A program made the translations under genes and the position numbers. Below, piece after piece: positions 62,001-64,000 of a DNA stretch of 64,000 nucleotides. How positions within the stretch are numbered: position 1 is the first letter of the stretch; each line of letters opens with the position of its first letter. The notes beneath the pieces are model-generated. The model saw nothing but the letters and a program-made list of their open reading frames with translations. It had not been told where the DNA came from and did not search any database. This DNA comes from Inga oerstediana (taxonomy: Eukaryota; Streptophyta; Magnoliopsida; Fabales; Fabaceae). The DNA is taken from positions 35,936,601 through 36,000,600 of the forward strand of contig OY723406.1 of assembly GCA_963210345.1 (NCBI GenBank). The letters are read 5' to 3'.

Positions 62001-62328
62001 CAAACTTACTCCTGCATTGAAGAATCATTTGAAGCTCATCCAAACACCATGTAGAGCTTGCATAATTTTGAGAGAGAATAACAACTGCACATAGAGAATC
62101 ATTAATTGCTTGAAGAAGTTGATGGGATACAACTTCTCCTCTCTCTATCCCTTCATTATCCCTGAAAGTTTTGATCCCATCTCTGATTAAAGCAGCGTAC
62201 AAGTGATCTGCAAACTTCAAACGAGTATCTTTCCCTGCAAAACTCAAGAAAACGTCATATTTCCACTTAGGAGTTGAACTAAAAGCATCAGATCTGGAAG
62301 AAGATTCTCCTCCAACACTATATGCCAT
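58298..62328 (-). CDS. TIR-NB-ARC-LRR immune receptor (TNL) with C-JID, TIR exon rearranged
   Basis: This is an intracellular immune receptor of the dicot TNL class: TIR domains make NAD-derived signals after effector recognition by the LRR/C-JID. Six exons can be read on the minus strand: TIR (62328 to 61847, then broken), NB-ARC (61513-60424), linker (60305-60018), LRR (59906-59142), a 75-nt exon (59053-58979) and C-JID (58891-58298). All introns after exon 1 have GT...AG ends, and exons 2-6 join in frame with no stop, giving 936 codons. With about 160 TIR codons the total is near 1,100, normal for the class. The exception is the TIR exon, whose end and splice donor are replaced by an inverted copy of exon 2. 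Whether a full-length protein is made is therefore doubtful. Confidence 0.85.
59142..60305 (-). CDS. TNL exons 3 and 4: linker and leucine-rich repeats
   Basis: Exon 3 (60305-60018, 96 codons) begins GSEAIQAIVMQDYYG and includes FSTMSNIRLLVMEAN and LPSALKVVRWPSFPFEALP, the usual start of the TNL LRR. Exon 4 (59906-59142, 255 codons) continues with repeats of the LKFIDMSYSHSLTETPDFSG type, followed by LEHLCLRGC, LIKLDLRRC, LSYLDVSYTSI and LTELYLTWCGL. It closes with LKSLPRLPPQLIRLSASNC, the typical end of the TNL LRR. The intron between them is 60017-59907. The splice sites (CAG|GTGAG and CTAG|TTT) are standard and phase 0. Confidence 0.9.
60424..61513 (-). CDS. TNL exon 2: NB-ARC domain
   Basis: The acceptor is TTTTTTGTAG just before 61513; the first base completes the Arg codon of RYEADLIK. 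Motifs in order: P-loop GIWGMGGIGKTTLARV, RNBS-A FEVFCFLSNVRE, kinase-2 RILLVLDDVDHM, RNBS-B GSRVIITTRDSHLL, GLPL GGLPLALEVLGSFL, RNBS-D-like IFLDIACFLKGW and the MHD-type LEMHDLLEDLCKYII. The final Asp of LLVLDDVD fits TNL rather than CNL receptors. The donor is AAG|GTGAG at 60424. All nucleotide-binding residues are intact. Its 61047-61217 part is the source of the inverted copy at 61676-61846. Confidence 0.93.
61047..61217 (-). repeat. Inverted-repeat arm 1 (native, inside NB-ARC exon)
   Basis: 171 bp coding for the stretch from FSHLKVNN through the kinase-2 motif to QSPKWF. It is perfectly complementary, base by base, to 61676-61846. Confidence 0.97.
61676..61846 (+). repeat. Inverted-repeat arm 2 (copy inserted at the end of the TIR exon)
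   Basis: 171 bp identical to the reverse complement of 61047-61217 with no mismatch found. The spacer between the arms is 458 bp. On the plus strand the copy keeps a sense reading of the kinase-2 region. Short microhomology (TTTG at one edge, AAAGAAA at the other) surrounds it. Confidence 0.95.
61847..62328 (-). CDS. TNL exon 1: TIR domain (3' end lost)
   Basis: The start is taken at the ATG giving MAYSVGGESSSRS (62326-62328); an upstream in-frame ATG adds 27 codons of unlikely leader. The TIR runs from KYDVFLSFAGKDTRLKF through GIKTFRDNEGIERG, AVVILSQNYASSTWCLDEL, VFPIFYDTDPSDVRHQ and NWRNALHEIS. The helix glutamate in WCLDEL, catalytic for NAD cleavage in plant TIRs, is present. After HEIS the sequence abruptly becomes antisense NB-ARC DNA, so the last 15-20 codons expected in the exon and its donor are missing. 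As it stands, the frame reads on through 57 antisense codons and 22 more to a stop at 61609-61611, predicting a 239-residue TIR-only product. Confidence 0.85.
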
Positions 62329-63119
62329 TGCAGGGTTTCGATCTTCTCGTTTTGTCCCAAGCGTGATCTGCAACAACAGATTCATATCAGTAATAGCCCA
62401 GGAAAACAAGAAGAGGGATCAGAGGTATGAAATTAAAAACACTAGTGGGTAAAATAAAGGGAAAAATTATGTGCAGATCTATAAAACACGTAATACAATG
62501 ATCAATACTGTTTTACGGAAGTTGTGGAAGCGATCTCACTTTCTTCTCCACACTCAGTGTTATGAGTGTGATATGCAGACGACGAACTGTAATAAACGAG
62601 AGTCGAGAGATGTGGACGAAAGAACCAAAGCCTTATCTTTTCCCTTTGCCTGACCTTTTTCTATTGACTGAAAAGCAAAGACCAACTTTAGTACTCTGGC
62701 CAGACGATGACTTGTCCTTTTTATTTATTAGTAATTAGTAATTAGTAATTAGTAATCCCTTTGCTTATAAGCGTGTATAAATATGTGTACTTCAAACATT
62801 TCACCAAAAAAAATATGAAAAAAGACCCGCTAAATCTGATATGTATTTTTAAATTTTTATTTCTCAAACCATCACATAATCCGGTGGCCGACGTAACACA
62901 AGAAAAAAAAAAGTGCTTTTTATAAACAAAATTACTTTTTTTTTTAATAACAAATTTACTTGGGCTCTAGCTTTTTTTTTTTTTTATAGTAAATGATATT
63001 CTACAGACAAATTAGAAGCTATGTTCTGAGTCAATATGCAATCGCATTCTGTTTACATCATTAATTAAAATACCCGAAGCCTGAACCAGAAAATAACCGG
63101 AGCCTATTTCAATAGTTTC
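62329..63119 (-). promoter_or_regulatory. TNL upstream region (candidate promoter)
   Basis: No gene is seen. A W-box-like TTGACT (62664-62669), a binding site type for WRKY factors common upstream of defence genes, lies about 340 bases before the start codon. A TAGTAAT repeat (four units, about 62727-62755) and T-rich runs (62937-62945, 62970-62986) follow. The transcription start is not identified. Confidence 0.35.
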
Positions 63120-63700
63120 AACCTGCCCTTTACGTCCCTATAATTGTTGCAGTTTTCGACCCAATTGATCCTCCCGCACCATTCTGCCAAGTAATCTAAC
63201 GAACAACGACGTTGACCATTTCCGTGCTAGCTTCATTCTAAACTCCGGAGACACAATGATATTTGGACCCTTCTTCGTGATCTCCACCTCAATTCTGGAC
63301 TTTCATCCATCCCCTTTTCACCATTCTTCTTCTTCATTTGAACATTCCTCCCTTATCTGATCTTCGACACATGCATCCTTGTATGATCTTTTTAATGCTT
63401 CCGGTATAATTGTTTCCTCTTCAATATCCTCATCTCTCATCTAGTCCTCAACCCGTAGGACTAATGATTGCTTACCTGTGAACTCTTTATTATCATCTCG
63501 AATTTTCTTTCAATTACGTTTCAAGGCATCACTCTTCTTCATCATCGGCACCGAAACCATTCTCTCAGGACTACGTTCACTCTCACGTTCAATCATGTCT
63601 AGCAGTTCCAAAACTGCCAGACGATGAAAAAGTACAATCTTGCACAAACTTAAGAAAAAACAAAAACAAAAAAAAAACAAAAAAACAAAAAAAAACACAA
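63120..63700 (-). pseudogene. LINE ORF1-like (DUF4283) relic
   Basis: On the minus strand, 63300-63120 reads PNIIVSPEFRMKLARKWSTS followed by LFVRLLGR, the hallmark of DUF4283 (normally xxxIxVSxEEKxRLRKPWxxxLIVKLLGR). This domain opens ORF1 of plant LINEs. Upstream (63698-63510) an Arg/Glu-rich frame with MIERESERSPERMVSVP precedes it, with stops between the two. The downstream zinc knuckle, endonuclease and RT are absent. The A-rich 63650-63730 part would be 5' leader. Confidence 0.5.
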
Positions 63701-63739
63701 AACGAAAAAAAAACGAAAACCAAAAAAAAATTCCAAAAA

Positions 63740-64000
63740 CAAAACTCTACTTCTCTTACCTCAACTGCTCAACGGGAAAAAAAGCAGGACGACTGGAATA
63801 AACAGATCCGTCGAAGTAAGGCAGAGGAAACTCAGATCTGGAAATCTGACGATATAGATCACCTACCACGACCCAGCATGAGAAATAAGAAACCTCCAGA
63901 GATCAGATCGACCATGACACAGCAGCTTGAAGATATCGCTGGGCAGAGACCACACACCTGAGCCGAGATCGACAGAGCAGAGCTTATGGGTGAAGACCTT
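63740..64000. other. Right edge of window, possible LINE leader
   Basis: GC-moderate, no gene seen. It may be the leader of the minus-strand ORF1 relic or a host 5' region. Confidence 0.3.

Overview
The window is nuclear DNA from a flowering plant, almost certainly a eudicot. It is AT-rich and filled with nested, mostly broken plant transposable elements. Its one clear host gene is a TIR-NB-ARC-LRR (TNL) immune receptor with a C-terminal C-JID-type domain, a class found in dicots and absent from grasses. I see nothing bacterial, no CRISPR array and no rRNA gene.

Layout. 1-6586: a decayed Ty1/copia retrotransposon on the minus strand, with 5' LTR at 6103-6586, a degenerate initiator-Met primer site beside it, and relics of RT and RNase H running off the left edge. 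7539-7790 and 24309-24519: MULE-type MITEs, the first carrying an internal minisatellite. About 8470-10472, 11032-13736, 29157-31567, 35236-38016, 41228-44008 and 45766-48475: related LTRs that begin TGTAAC and end TTACA, all in minus orientation. Three are solo LTRs, one (8470-10472) is a divergent relative, and two are the LTRs of one complete 8.77-kb non-autonomous element (35236-44008). That element has a TTGAG target duplication, primer site, polypurine tract and LTRs differing by one base as far as I could read. 15585-15648: a tRNA-derived SINE head. 15651-22212: AT-rich non-coding DNA ending in a Helitron-like 3' terminus and containing a 350-bp tandem duplication. 22980-24053: a non-autonomous CACTA element with TAT target duplications.

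25140-34206: a 5'-truncated Ty3/gypsy element of the Athila/Tat type on the plus strand (RT, RNase H, integrase, then polypurine tract and 3' LTR). Between its pol and 3' LTR it carries two further reading frames. One is an unrecognised 169-codon frame with a Cys cluster. The other is a full-length, intronless LOG-like (cytokinin-activating phosphoribohydrolase) frame with three stop codons. A solo LTR has inserted just downstream of it.

44469-45507 holds 14 CTCGAG palindromes in about 1 kb. 48609-52668 holds two related LTR-like repeats in opposite orientation; the left one is interrupted by a gypsy-type solo LTR (48814-50456). 52669-56287: a 5'-truncated LINE (endonuclease end, RT, zf-RVT, RNase H, poly-A) with stops and frameshifts.

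58298-62328 (minus strand): the TNL gene. Exons 2-6 (NB-ARC, LRR, C-JID) are open and join in frame. The end of the TIR exon has been replaced by a perfect 171-bp inverted copy of the gene's own NB-ARC exon (kinase-2/Walker B region). This self-complementary rearrangement and the LOG-like frame inside a retrotransposon are the two most striking observations. 63120-63700 holds a DUF4283/LINE ORF1 relic on the minus strand.
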